This document shows, piece by piece, positions 1 to 7,813 of a DNA stretch of 64,000 bases. A program made the translations under genes and the position numbers. The notes under the pieces are model-generated. The model was not told where the DNA came from, did no database searches, and worked only from the letters and a program-made list of their open reading frames with translations. Position 1 is the first letter of the stretch. Each line of letters starts with the position of its first letter. This stretch comes from Nitratireductor sp. (GTDB taxonomy: Bacteria > Pseudomonadota > Alphaproteobacteria > Rhizobiales > Rhizobiaceae): NCBI RefSeq assembly GCF_017794765.1, contig NZ_CP051236.1, positions 446,672 through 510,671 on the forward strand, in the 5' to 3' direction.

Positions 1-720
1 TGGCAGACGGAAACCGGCGCACCGATCAGCCAGGATCCGGTCGGGTTAGGAATGCTGCCTGTGAAATACGGCTCGCCCGGCGTGCCGATGCCGGGCTACG
101 ACGTTCAGGTTCTGGACGATGCGGGCCACCGGGTGCCGGCGGGCACGCTCGGCAATGTGGTGATCAAACTGCCGCTGCCTCCAGGCGCGCTTCCGACGCT
201 TTGGAACGACGACAGGCGCTTTCGCGATGCCTATCTCACCGAATTTCCCGGCTATTACAAAACGGCGGATGCCGGCATGCTGGACGAAGATGGCTATCTC
301 TTCATCATGGCGCGCACGGACGACATCATCAACGTGGCGGGCCACCGGCTTTCCACCGGCGGCATGGAGGAGGTGGTGGCCGAGCATCCGGCCGTCGCCG
401 AATGCGCGGTGATCGGCATCGCCGATCCGCTCAAGGGACAGGTGCCCTGCGGCTTCGTGGTGCTGCACGGAAAGAATGCGGCTGATATCCGCACCGTTGA
501 GCGCGAATTGATCGCCATGGTACGCGAGCGCATCGGTCCTGTAGCAGCGTTCAAGAAGGTGGTTTCGGTGAAGCGACTGCCCAAGACGCGTTCCGGCAAG
601 ATCCTGCGCGCCACCATGCAGAAGATCGCCGACCGTCAGGAGTGGTCGATGCCTGCCACCATCGACGACCCTGCCATTCTTGATGAAATCGGCGAAGCGC
701 TGGGCAAGACGGATTCCTGA
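1..720 (+). CDS. prpE: Propionyl-CoA synthetase-type acyl-CoA ligase, C-terminal part
   Basis: The gene is cut by the left edge; the last 239 residues are present. Enzymes of this family activate a short-chain acid (propionate or acetate) with ATP and CoA in the cytoplasm. The fragment opens with the WQTETG motif of the acetyl/propionyl-CoA synthetase group. It then shows the hinge region around VAGHRLSTGG and, near the end, KTRSGKILR, whose last lysine is the catalytic and commonly acylated residue. The tail (MPATIDDPAILDEI) resembles rhizobial PrpE more than Acs, which is why I prefer propionate. Acetate or another short acid remains possible. An SDR gene follows 75 bases downstream on the same strand. 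Confidence 0.82.
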   Translation, partial: WQTETGAPISQDPVGLGMLPVKYGSPGVPMPGYDVQVLDDAGHRVPAGTLGNVVIKLPLPPGALPTLWNDDRRFRDAYLTEFPGYYKTADAGMLDEDGYLFIMARTDDIINVAGHRLSTGGMEEVVAEHPAVAECAVIGIADPLKGQVPCGFVVLHGKNAADIRTVERELIAMVRERIGPVAAFKKVVSVKRLPKTRSGKILRATMQKIADRQEWSMPATIDDPAILDEIGEALGKTDS

Positions 721-795
721 TCGCGCGTTGGCGGGCACTTGACCTTCGGGGCCCCTCGTCGCAGGGTCCAGCCGTTTTCGGCACGGGGATTCACC

Positions 796-1590
796 ATGGC
801 ACTGGACGGCAAGACGGCAATCGTAACAGGCGGGGCGGGTGGCATAGGCTATGCAATCGCAGAGCGGTTTCTGCGCCACGGCGTCAAGGTCGTGATCGCC
901 GACCTGGACAGTGAAAAGGGCAAGCAGGCCCTTTCCGATCTTGAAAAGCTGGGCAATGCGCGCTTCGTGAAAGCCGATGTGAGCAAGAGGCTCGATGTGC
1001 ACAACCTGCTGGCTGAAACGATTGACGCCTTCGGCGACGTGGACATTCTCGTCAACAATGCCGGCGTCGTGCACGCGGCGGGTTTCCTCGATTTGAAGGA
1101 AGAGGATTTCAACCGGGTTCTCGACACAAATCTCAAAGGCACTTTCCTCACTGGGCAAGCTGTCGCGCGCTATATGGTCGAAAAGGTCGAAGGCGGCGGC
1201 GCTGCAGGAACGATCATCAACATGTCGTCGATCAATGCCATTCTCGCCATACCGGAGCAGATTGCCTACACGGTGTCGAAGGGAGGTGTCAGCCAGCTTA
1301 CCCGCGTCATGGCGCTGGCGCTGGCGCCCTATGGCATACGTGTAAACGCCATTGGACCGGGCTCGATCGCGACCGACATGTTGTCCAGTGTCAACAGCGA
1401 TCAGACCGCACGCAACCGTATGCTGTCGCGCACCCCGCTCGGGCGTGTTGGAGAACCGGGCGAGATCGCATCGATAGCGACCTTTCTGGCCGACGACGAT
1501 TCGAGCTATGTGACGGGGCAAACCATCTATGCCGACGGAGGCCGGCTGCCGCTGAATTACACGGTCGAGGTCAAGCCGGAAACCTCCTGA
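796..1590 (+). CDS. SDR family NAD(P)-dependent oxidoreductase
   Basis: 264 residues, a classical short-chain dehydrogenase/reductase. The cofactor-binding GGAGGIG lies at about residues 11-17, the NNAG structural motif near residue 88, and the catalytic Ser with YTVSK near residues 145-165. The family oxidises or reduces alcohol and keto groups; the substrate cannot be told from sequence. I chose ATG 796 over an in-frame upstream start at 739 because the Rossmann motif then sits at the usual distance from the N terminus. It is transcribed in the same direction as the acyl-CoA ligase and may be co-transcribed with it. Confidence 0.85.
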   Translation: MALDGKTAIVTGGAGGIGYAIAERFLRHGVKVVIADLDSEKGKQALSDLEKLGNARFVKADVSKRLDVHNLLAETIDAFGDVDILVNNAGVVHAAGFLDLKEEDFNRVLDTNLKGTFLTGQAVARYMVEKVEGGGAAGTIINMSSINAILAIPEQIAYTVSKGGVSQLTRVMALALAPYGIRVNAIGPGSIATDMLSSVNSDQTARNRMLSRTPLGRVGEPGEIASIATFLADDDSSYVTGQTIYADGGRLPLNYTVEVKPETS

Positions 1591-1650
1591 CAAAACGCTG
1601 TCACCACCGGCAGGCGATAATGCTCCCGCCAGAATCAGGAGATTGTTGCC

Positions 1651-1812
1651 ATGTCAGACTTCCCCGGAAGCCTCCTCAGCACTGTCCGCCGCTGGGCCGA
1701 CCAAACCCGTGATCGCCGGCGGCGTCGGTTGACCAGACGGATGCTGAACGACCTGCCGATAACAGTGCAACGCGATATCGACTGGGATCCAACCGGTCGA
1801 TACCGGCGATAG
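1651..1812 (+). CDS. Small arginine-rich DUF1127-like protein
   Basis: 53 residues starting at ATG 1651, with AGGAG eight bases upstream (1638-1642). The middle is strongly basic (a run of five Arg around residues 22-27), followed by LTRRMLNDLPITVQRDI. This resembles the short DUF1127 fold common in alphaproteobacteria: a basic helix, then L-x-D-L and a final D-I. Some DUF1127 proteins bind RNA or influence phosphate and carbon metabolism; no role can be assigned here. A hairpin follows 30 bases downstream. Family membership is inferred by eye. Confidence 0.55.
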   Translation: MSDFPGSLLSTVRRWADQTRDRRRRRLTRRMLNDLPITVQRDIDWDPTGRYRR

Positions 1813-1842
1813 GCCCTCCAGAGATCTCAGGCAACACTTTTG

Positions 1843-1876
1843 CAGCCCTCCTGACGGAATGTTGTCAGGAGGGCTG
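1843..1876 (+). terminator. Perfect 13-bp hairpin after the DUF1127-like gene
   Basis: CAGCCCTCCTGAC (1843-1855) pairs perfectly with 1864-1876 around an 8-base loop. There is no T-run on either side, so it may be a weak terminator or an mRNA-protecting stem. It ends 38 bases before the glyoxalase-fold gene. Confidence 0.5.
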
Positions 1877-1914
1877 TGTCATTGTCACCCATCGACAATG
1901 GAGGGTTGCGAAAC

Positions 1915-2289
1915 ATGTCCGATACGTTGCCGCTAAACGCAGTGGTCTGGGCGGAAATTCCTGTGACAGATCTCGACCGTGCGCGGGCCTTTTATGCCGC
2001 CGTGGTCCAGAACGAGCTGGTGCTGCGCGAGGATGGGCCAAATCCTTTTGCCATTTTTGACACCCGAGACCCGCAGGATTCTGTCGCCGGACATATCTAC
2101 CCCGGCAAGCCGGCCCCGGAGGGGACCGGTCCGACAGTTCATCTGGCCGTGCCACCCCCGCTTGAAGACGCCATGGAGCGTGTCACAACGAATGGTGGTA
2201 AACTGGTATCACCCATAATCACTATTCCTGCCGGTCGTTTCGTGTATTGTCTCGACCCCGACGGAAACAGCTTCGGAATTTTTGCGTGA
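1915..2289 (+). CDS. VOC family protein (glyoxalase/bleomycin-resistance fold)
   Basis: 124 residues, a single vicinal-oxygen-chelate unit. It starts WAEIPVTDLDRARAFYAAV and ends with the typical YCLDPDGNSFGIF beta strand. Members bind a metal in a paired beta-alpha-beta-beta-beta fold and act as isomerases, dioxygenases or drug-binding proteins; the YafY-neighbour subgroup is uncharacterised. ATG 1915 is chosen because GGAGGG (1900-1905) lies ten bases upstream; an upstream GTG at 1876 lies inside the preceding hairpin. The next gene, a WYL regulator, starts 12 bases downstream and is probably in the same operon. Confidence 0.85.
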   Translation: MSDTLPLNAVVWAEIPVTDLDRARAFYAAVVQNELVLREDGPNPFAIFDTRDPQDSVAGHIYPGKPAPEGTGPTVHLAVPPPLEDAMERVTTNGGKLVSPIITIPAGRFVYCLDPDGNSFGIFA

Positions 2290-2301
2290 GGAGAAATACG
2301 C

Positions 2302-3012
2302 ATGCGCCGTGCTGACCGACTTTTCCAGATTGTCCAGCATTTGCGGGGCGGGCGCCTGGTTACGGCGCGTCTTTTGAGCGAACGCCTCGAGGTTTCGGAG
2401 CGCACGATCTATCGCGATATTGCGGATCTTCAGTCCACCGGTGTGCCAATAGACGGTGAGGCTGGGGTCGGATATCTGATGCGGGAGGGGTTCGAACTTC
2501 CACCGCTCATGTTCACGCGTGACGAGATCGTGGCCCTCGTCGCTGGCGCGCGTATGGTCCGCGCCTTTGGCGGCGCCGCCATGGCCCGTGCGGCGGAAGA
2601 GGCGCTGGTGAAGATAGGAACCGTCCTGCCGGAGCCGGAGCGCGACCGCATTGCACGCACCGAAATCCACACACCGCGCTGGGTCGTCAGCGATATCGAG
2701 CGCGAGGCCATCGACACGCTTGAACGCTCTGTGGAAACGCGGGACGTGCTTTCCATCGATTATCGCGACGAAGCCGGACGCACCTCGAAGCGAGACGTTC
2801 GCCCGCTTGGTCTGTGGTTCTGGGGAAAGGTGTGGACGCTGGTAGCGTGGTGTGAGTTACGCGGAGATTTTCGCACGTTCCGCATCGACCGCATCGCCAC
2901 CATGGCCCTCGCCGGGCGAACGTTCCGTCCCGAGCGCGGCAAGCAGCTTGCCGACTTCTATAGGCGGATGGAAATGCACGAGGCCATGATGGGCAGGGCT
3001 TGCGCGAGCTGA
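2302..3012 (+). CDS. YafY-type transcriptional regulator (HTH_11 plus WYL domain)
   Basis: 236 residues. The N-terminal winged helix (about residues 1-55) has the recognition helix VSERTIYRDIADLQ. The C-terminal WYL-type domain (about residues 135-215) includes IDYRDEAGR and the RPLGLWFWGKVWTLVAWCELR stretch. WYL proteins are ligand-responsive DNA-binding regulators. It directly follows the VOC gene (12-base gap), a pairing seen often in proteobacteria, so it probably controls that gene or itself. A strong stem-loop ends the unit. Confidence 0.85.
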   Translation: MRRADRLFQIVQHLRGGRLVTARLLSERLEVSERTIYRDIADLQSTGVPIDGEAGVGYLMREGFELPPLMFTRDEIVALVAGARMVRAFGGAAMARAAEEALVKIGTVLPEPERDRIARTEIHTPRWVVSDIEREAIDTLERSVETRDVLSIDYRDEAGRTSKRDVRPLGLWFWGKVWTLVAWCELRGDFRTFRIDRIATMALAGRTFRPERGKQLADFYRRMEMHEAMMGRACAS

Positions 3013-3050
3013 GGCGATGCTCCCCGATGGCCGGGGAGCGCCTCTATTTT
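3011..3050 (+). terminator. Rho-independent terminator of the VOC-WYL unit
   Basis: GCTCCCCG pairs with CGGGGAGC around ATGGC (3019-3039). The flanks GAGGCG and CGCCTC extend the stem, and CTATTTT follows. It begins at the stop codon of the regulator. Confidence 0.75.
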
Positions 3051-3054
3051 CAGA

Positions 3055-3768
3055 TCAGGACCGCTCGTCCTCGTCTTCTTCGTCCGCATCACTGGATTTC
3101 AGCGACGACAACTTGGCGAAAACTGCATCCGCGTCCAGTTCCTGTTCATCGGACGAGGTGTCGGCGGCTGCCTGGTCACCAAGCGGCAGGTCTTCCGTTT
3201 CCGAAGCGGGGAGCAGGGTTTCACCGGTGTTCTCTTGGGGCGGGAGGTATTTTGCCGCGCGCTGCACTTCCAGATCGAGATCAATCTGCGAGCAAAGCCC
3301 CAGCGTCACCGGGTCCATGGGAACGAGGTTCGCCGAGTTCCAGTGCGTACGCTCACGGATGGCCTCAATGGTCGATTTCGTGGTGCCCACGAGACGCGAG
3401 ATCTGGGCGTCCTTGAGTTCAGGATGATTGCGCACCAGCCAGAGAATTGCGTTGGGGCGGTCCTGGCGTTTGGAAAGCGGCGTGTAGCGCGGTCCCTTCC
3501 TTTTGGCCTCGGGAACACGGACCTTCGGCTCAGACAACCGCAATTTGTGGTTCGGATTTTCCTCCCCGAGGGCGATCTCCTCGCGGGTAAGCTGTCCGGT
3601 CATCACCGGGTCCATACCCTTGATGCCCTGGGCAGCGTCACCATCTGCAATGGCGCCCACCTCAAGCGGATGCAGTTTGCAGAATTCGGCAATCTGATCG
3701 AAGGTCAGTGCCGTGTTATCGACCAGCCAGACGGCGGTGGCCTTGGGCATGAGAAGCGTGTTGGCCAT
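3055..3768 (-). CDS. trcR: DUF1013 family protein, TrcR-like cell-cycle regulator
   Basis: 237 residues. The N-terminal two thirds (MANTLLMPKATAVWLVDN, then FDQIAEFCKLHPLEVGAIADG) is the conserved DUF1013 core, found almost only in alphaproteobacteria, where the family has been given the name TrcR as a cell-cycle transcriptional regulator. A helix-turn-helix-like segment (DAQISRLVGTTKSTIEAIRE) lies around residues 120-140. The last 70 residues are acidic and low in complexity (SSDADEEDEDERS). It is convergent with the WYL regulator. A GC-rich hairpin at 3791-3811 lies in its leader. The family call is firm; the function rests on the name. Confidence 0.8.
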   Translation of the reverse strand: MANTLLMPKATAVWLVDNTALTFDQIAEFCKLHPLEVGAIADGDAAQGIKGMDPVMTGQLTREEIALGEENPNHKLRLSEPKVRVPEAKRKGPRYTPLSKRQDRPNAILWLVRNHPELKDAQISRLVGTTKSTIEAIRERTHWNSANLVPMDPVTLGLCSQIDLDLEVQRAAKYLPPQENTGETLLPASETEDLPLGDQAAADTSSDEQELDADAVFAKLSSLKSSDADEEDEDERS

Positions 3769-3906
3769 GTTTCAAGAATCCTCTTCCTTCGCCCGCGTCC
3801 CTAGCGCGGGCGGTGGTCACAACCACCGATGTTGGGAAATATCGTCCGCGTTATAAACTGAAATACCCGGCAGACGCAACAAATTGCGCGCTCCCTCAAT
3901 TGGGGA

Positions 3907-3935
3907 GCGTCACCGAACCGTCATCGATGTGTCAT
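3907..3935 (+). promoter_or_regulatory. Triple Pho box
   Basis: Three 7-base direct repeats with 4-base spacers: GCGTCAC-CGAA-CCGTCAT-CGAT-GTGTCAT. This is the 11-base period of PhoB sites (consensus CTGTCAT-N4-CTGTCAT). It ends 61 bases before the start codon of the phytase-like gene, a fitting position for PhoB activation. Seen directly; PhoB binding is inferred. Confidence 0.75.
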
Positions 3936-3996
3936 CGGGATGAAATCAACCCTCTCGATTGTGCCGCTCCTATGGGTCTTGAGGGAGTTTTCAGAC

Positions 3997-6195
3997 ATGG
4001 GACGCCAAGCAATAATTCTGAGCCTGCTGGCAAGCACGGCGACCGTTTTTCCTGCCTATGCGGATATGGCATTCAACCGTATCGCTACATTTCCGGTAGC
4101 AGAGAACCTGCCCGCAGAAACCGAAGCCGCGACCGAAACCTCATCCGAGATCATCGCACGCAGCGCGGACGGCAAGACATTGATCTACTCCGACAGTCCG
4201 CTGGGTGGCGTGGGTTTCGTGGATATCAGCGACGCCAAGGCCCCGAAGGCCGGCGGGATGCTCAAGCTGGAGGGTGAGCCGACCTCAGTGGGTGTGGCGG
4301 GCCAGAAAGCCATCGCGGCCGTGAACACCTCCGACAGTTTCACCAGCCCTTCGGGCAATCTCGTCGTGATCGACATGGCGTCGAAAACCGCCCGGAAGTC
4401 CTGCGACCTGGGTGGCCAGCCGGATTCCGTAGCCATTAGCAATGACGGCCGTTTCCTTGCCGTCGCCATCGAAAACGAGCGCGATGAAGACCTGAACGAC
4501 GGTGCGATCCCGCAAATGCCCGCCGGTGACCTGAAGGTCTTCAATCTCACCGACGGCGTACCGGACTGCAGCAGCATGAAATCAGTGGCGCTGACCGGCC
4601 TCGCTGAGATTGCACCGGAGGATCCCGAGCCCGAGTTCGTCGATTTCAACGACGCCGGCGATATCGTCGTTACCCTCCAGGAGAATAACCATATCGCTGT
4701 GGTTTCGGCGGAAAGCGGCGAAGTAACGGGCCATTTCTCCGCGGGCCAAATCAGCCTTGAGAACATCGATACGCTGGACAATGGCTCCATCGATTTCAAC
4801 CAGACAGCCAACGAGTTGAAGCGCGAACCGGACGCTGTGAAATGGCTGGACGATGATCGCATCGTCACTGCCAACGAAGGCGACTATCAAGGCGGATCGC
4901 GCAGCTTCACCATATTCAGCAGGTCGGGCGAGGTTCTGTTTGACAGCGGTAACGATCTCGAGTTTCGCGCCGCGGCTGCCGGCCATTACCCAGACAAACG
5001 CTCCGACGCCAAGGGAACGGAGCCGGAAGGTCTGGAAGTCGCGACCTTCGGCGATCAGCGGTATATTTTCGTGGCGCTGGAGCGCGCTTCTCTCGTGGCG
5101 GTTTACCGCGACACTGGCGCTGAACCGGAATTCGTCCAGGTCCTCCCGTCCGGTATCGGCCCCGAAGGCCTCGTGGCCATACCCGAACGTAACCTGCTTG
5201 TTACCGCAAATGAGGCCGATCTTGCTGAGGACGGCGCCGCCCGCTCTCACGTGATGGTCTACGAACTGACCGAGGGAAAGCCTGCCTATCCGACCATTGA
5301 ATCGGCTCTGGACGACAGCGGGGCACCTTTCAGCTGGGGCGCCCTCTCTGGCCTCGTGGCAGACGCTGAAAAGCCGGGCACGCTCTACGCCGTGTCCGAT
5401 TCCTTCTACAGCAACCAGCCGGCCATCTTCACCATTGATGCGACTGAGAGACCGGCGCGGATCATCGCCAAGACCGTTGTCACGCGTGACGGGATGACCG
5501 CCCAGAAGCTCGACCTCGAGGGCATCGCCAATGACGGCGAAGGCGGTTTCTGGCTCGCTTCGGAAGGCCGCACCGACCGTCTGACGCCGCATGCGCTCTT
5601 CCGCGTCGATGCAGCCGGCGAGATCAGGGAGGAGATCGCACTTCCCACCGAGCTCCTCGCAGGCGAAAAGCGCTTCGGAATGGAAGGCGTGACGGTCGTC
5701 GGTGAAGGCAATGACCGGATGCTGGTCATGGCCGTTCAGCGCGAATGGAGCGATGATCCGAAGGGGCAGGTAAAGCTGGTAAGCTACAGGCCTGGTTCCG
5801 GCGAGTGGGCCGCCGTGCGTTACCCGCTTGATACAGCCGAGAAGGGCTGGGTCGGCCTCTCCGAGATCACCGCTCACGATGGAAAACTCTATATCATCGA
5901 GCGTGACAACCAGATCGGCACGTCTGCGAAGATCAAGAAACTCTACAGCGTTTCCCTTGATGATTTTCAGCCTGCGGCACTCGATAAAGAGCTGCCTCTG
6001 GTCGAAAAAACGCTGGTGCGCGACCTGCTGCCTGACATGAAATCCGCCACCAACGGCTATGTCGTTGACAAGATTGAAGGCTTCGCCATCGACATGGAAG
6101 GCACGGCTTACTTCGTCACTGACAATGATGGCGTGGATGATTCCTCCGGCGAGACGATTTTTGTCAATCTTGGCAAACTCGACGCCACCAACTGA
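3997..6195 (+). CDS. Secreted phytase-like esterase-domain protein
   Basis: 732 residues from ATG 3997, chosen because GAGGGAG (3981-3987) precedes it and a clean Sec signal peptide begins there (GRQAIILSLLASTATVFPAYA, cleaved after AYA). The N-terminal half is beta-propeller-like, with repeated NDGRFLAVAIENERDED- and TANEGDYQGG-type strands. The C-terminal half (about residues 430-732) matches the 'esterase-like activity of phytase' type, with DLEGIANDGEGGFWLASEGR and KIEGFAIDMEGTAYFVTDNDG. Export to the periplasm and the Pho box upstream suggest release of phosphate from organic phosphoesters. Substrate and activity are inferred. A strong terminator follows. Confidence 0.8.
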   Translation: MGRQAIILSLLASTATVFPAYADMAFNRIATFPVAENLPAETEAATETSSEIIARSADGKTLIYSDSPLGGVGFVDISDAKAPKAGGMLKLEGEPTSVGVAGQKAIAAVNTSDSFTSPSGNLVVIDMASKTARKSCDLGGQPDSVAISNDGRFLAVAIENERDEDLNDGAIPQMPAGDLKVFNLTDGVPDCSSMKSVALTGLAEIAPEDPEPEFVDFNDAGDIVVTLQENNHIAVVSAESGEVTGHFSAGQISLENIDTLDNGSIDFNQTANELKREPDAVKWLDDDRIVTANEGDYQGGSRSFTIFSRSGEVLFDSGNDLEFRAAAAGHYPDKRSDAKGTEPEGLEVATFGDQRYIFVALERASLVAVYRDTGAEPEFVQVLPSGIGPEGLVAIPERNLLVTANEADLAEDGAARSHVMVYELTEGKPAYPTIESALDDSGAPFSWGALSGLVADAEKPGTLYAVSDSFYSNQPAIFTIDATERPARIIAKTVVTRDGMTAQKLDLEGIANDGEGGFWLASEGRTDRLTPHALFRVDAAGEIREEIALPTELLAGEKRFGMEGVTVVGEGNDRMLVMAVQREWSDDPKGQVKLVSYRPGSGEWAAVRYPLDTAEKGWVGLSEITAHDGKLYIIERDNQIGTSAKIKKLYSVSLDDFQPAALDKELPLVEKTLVRDLLPDMKSATNGYVVDKIEGFAIDMEGTAYFVTDNDGVDDSSGETIFVNLGKLDATN

Positions 6196-6213
6196 CACAG
6201 CCTCCCAGGGCAG

Positions 6214-6248
6214 CGAAGCTCCGGCGCCAACGCCGGAGCTTCGTTTTT
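6214..6248 (+). terminator. Strong rho-independent terminator
   Basis: CGAAGCTCCGGCG (6214-6226) pairs perfectly over 13 bases with 6231-6243 around the loop CCAA and is followed by TTTTT. It ends the phytase-like gene and abuts the stop codon of the convergent oxidoreductase. Confidence 0.9.
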
Positions 6249-6249
6249 G

Positions 6250-7257
6250 TCAGGCGACCTGAAGCACGATCTTGCCAATGTGAGCTCCATCCTCCATGCG
6301 CTCATGCGCACGCCACGCCTCCTCCAGCGGAAAGGTCATGTCCATGACTGGAGAGATGCGGCCGGCGGCCAGAAGCGGCCAGACATGCGCTTCCAGTTCC
6401 GTGGCAATACGAGCCTTGAAGGCAACCGATCGGGGCCTGAGGGTGGACCCCGTATGGACAAGCCGCTTGCGCATGATCAGCGAGAAATCGACCGTGGCGC
6501 GGGATCCCTTCAAAAAGGCGATCTGCACGATGCGTCCGTCGATGGCGGCCGCATCGTAATTGCGTTCGATATAGTCGCCGCCAATCATGTCGAGAATGAC
6601 ATCAGCGCCATGGCCGTCAGTCTCTTCCTTCACGGCCTCGACGAAATCCTCATTGCGATAATTGATCGAGCGCACCGCACCCAGCGAAGCGCAGGCGGCG
6701 CATTTCTCGGCAGAGCCCGCTGTCGCGATTACCCTGGATCCCAAAGCCGTCGCCATCTGGATCGCCGTCGTTCCGATCCCCGAGGAACCACCATGAACCA
6801 GCAGTGTCTCGCCCTCCTTCAGGCTCCCACGCTGAAACACATTGTGCCACACAGTGAAGAAAGTTTCGGGGATCGCCGCCGCTTCCGCAAAGGTGAGATC
6901 GCCCGGGATCGGCAGGGCATTTGTCTCGTGGGTCAGGCAATACTCGGCATAGCCACCGCCAGGTGTCAGCGCGGCAACGCGGTCGCCAACCTGCCAGCGC
7001 TTCACGCCTTCGCCAACTGCAGCCACCTCGCCGGCAACCTCCAGTCCGGGCAGGTCCGAAGCACCGGGGGGTGCCGGATACAACCCCTTCCTCTGAAAAA
7101 CATCCGGCCGGTTTATGCCGGCCGCGCGCACCCGGATAAGGATTTCCCCTTCGCCCGGCTTCGGCACATCCCGCCGCTCCGGTTTCAAAACACCTGGTTC
7201 GCCCGGTTCGCTGATTGCCACCGCCGTCATCTTCTCTGAAAGTGCTGTGTTGTTCAT
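6250..7257 (-). CDS. NAD(P)H quinone oxidoreductase, zinc-independent MDR family (PIG3-like)
   Basis: 335 residues. The N-terminal GroES-like domain includes AAGINRPDVFQRKGLYPAPPG. The nucleotide-binding domain has VHGGSSGIGTTAIQMA at about residues 150-165, the quinone-oxidoreductase signature. Zinc ligands of alcohol dehydrogenases are absent. The family reduces quinones or enones with NADPH. Two adjacent ATG codons (7260, 7257) follow AGGGG, and a third at 7230 also has a purine-rich leader and would give 326 residues, closer to the family norm; the start is therefore uncertain by up to ten codons. It is divergent from the DUF1192 gene. Confidence 0.82.
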   Translation of the reverse strand: MNNTALSEKMTAVAISEPGEPGVLKPERRDVPKPGEGEILIRVRAAGINRPDVFQRKGLYPAPPGASDLPGLEVAGEVAAVGEGVKRWQVGDRVAALTPGGGYAEYCLTHETNALPIPGDLTFAEAAAIPETFFTVWHNVFQRGSLKEGETLLVHGGSSGIGTTAIQMATALGSRVIATAGSAEKCAACASLGAVRSINYRNEDFVEAVKEETDGHGADVILDMIGGDYIERNYDAAAIDGRIVQIAFLKGSRATVDFSLIMRKRLVHTGSTLRPRSVAFKARIATELEAHVWPLLAAGRISPVMDMTFPLEEAWRAHERMEDGAHIGKIVLQVA

Positions 7258-7415
7258 CATGCCCCTGTTGATTTGAAAAACATCTGACAACACAATCGGC
7301 GAGCGATGCAATTGGATCAAGGCCAATCCTGAAGGCTGCGAGCCTGTCACGGTCGGCAGGCTGAAAGCTTCGCCGGCATCCGAGGACAGCAATCCAGATG
7401 ACGGGAGAACAAACA

Positions 7416-7610
7416 ATGGGCATTTTCGACGAGGAAGAGAGAAAACCGGCTGCTCCCCACCAGCTTGGGCAGGATCTCTCCCTGCTATCGGTGGATGAGC
7501 TCAAGCACCGGATCACGCTGCTTCAGGACGAGGTATCGCGGCTTGAACGAGAGGTCGAAAGCAAAGGCGCAACCAAAAATGCGGCCGAGGCGTTGTTTCA
7601 TCGAGGCTGA
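7416..7610 (+). CDS. DUF1192 family small coiled-coil protein
   Basis: 64 residues. The core LSLLSVDELKHRITLLQDEVSRLEREVESKG is the DUF1192 pattern, a short predicted coiled coil typical of Hyphomicrobiales and of unknown function. ATG 7416 has GGGAG nine bases upstream; an in-frame ATG at 7398 lacks such a site. It is divergent from the quinone oxidoreductase. Confidence 0.75.
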   Translation: MGIFDEEERKPAAPHQLGQDLSLLSVDELKHRITLLQDEVSRLEREVESKGATKNAAEALFHRG

Positions 7611-7813
7611 CACGGTTCAAATTGCGCTATCGCGGCCTTGAACGACGGTTTTGCGATGCAAACCACGGACTTATTCGCACATACTGTCAATCGCGTGTCT
7701 CGAAGACGCCACCAATCATTCTGTGGCCTTGCTCACGCCATCTTTGGATGGCGGGGGCATCTGGCAACAGACGCCCGGCCTGTTCGAACCCATACCCTCC
7801 TCGGAAGCATCTC

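Noticed and set aside
46-1593. Long minus-strand open frame opposite the ligase and SDR genes
   Set aside because: It is the mirror of two well-supported plus-strand genes, and its sequence is Arg/His/Asp-rich without any family pattern.
4582-6198. 538-codon minus-strand frame opposite the phytase-like gene
   Set aside because: It is a shadow frame; the plus strand has the signal peptide, ribosome site, Pho box and terminator.
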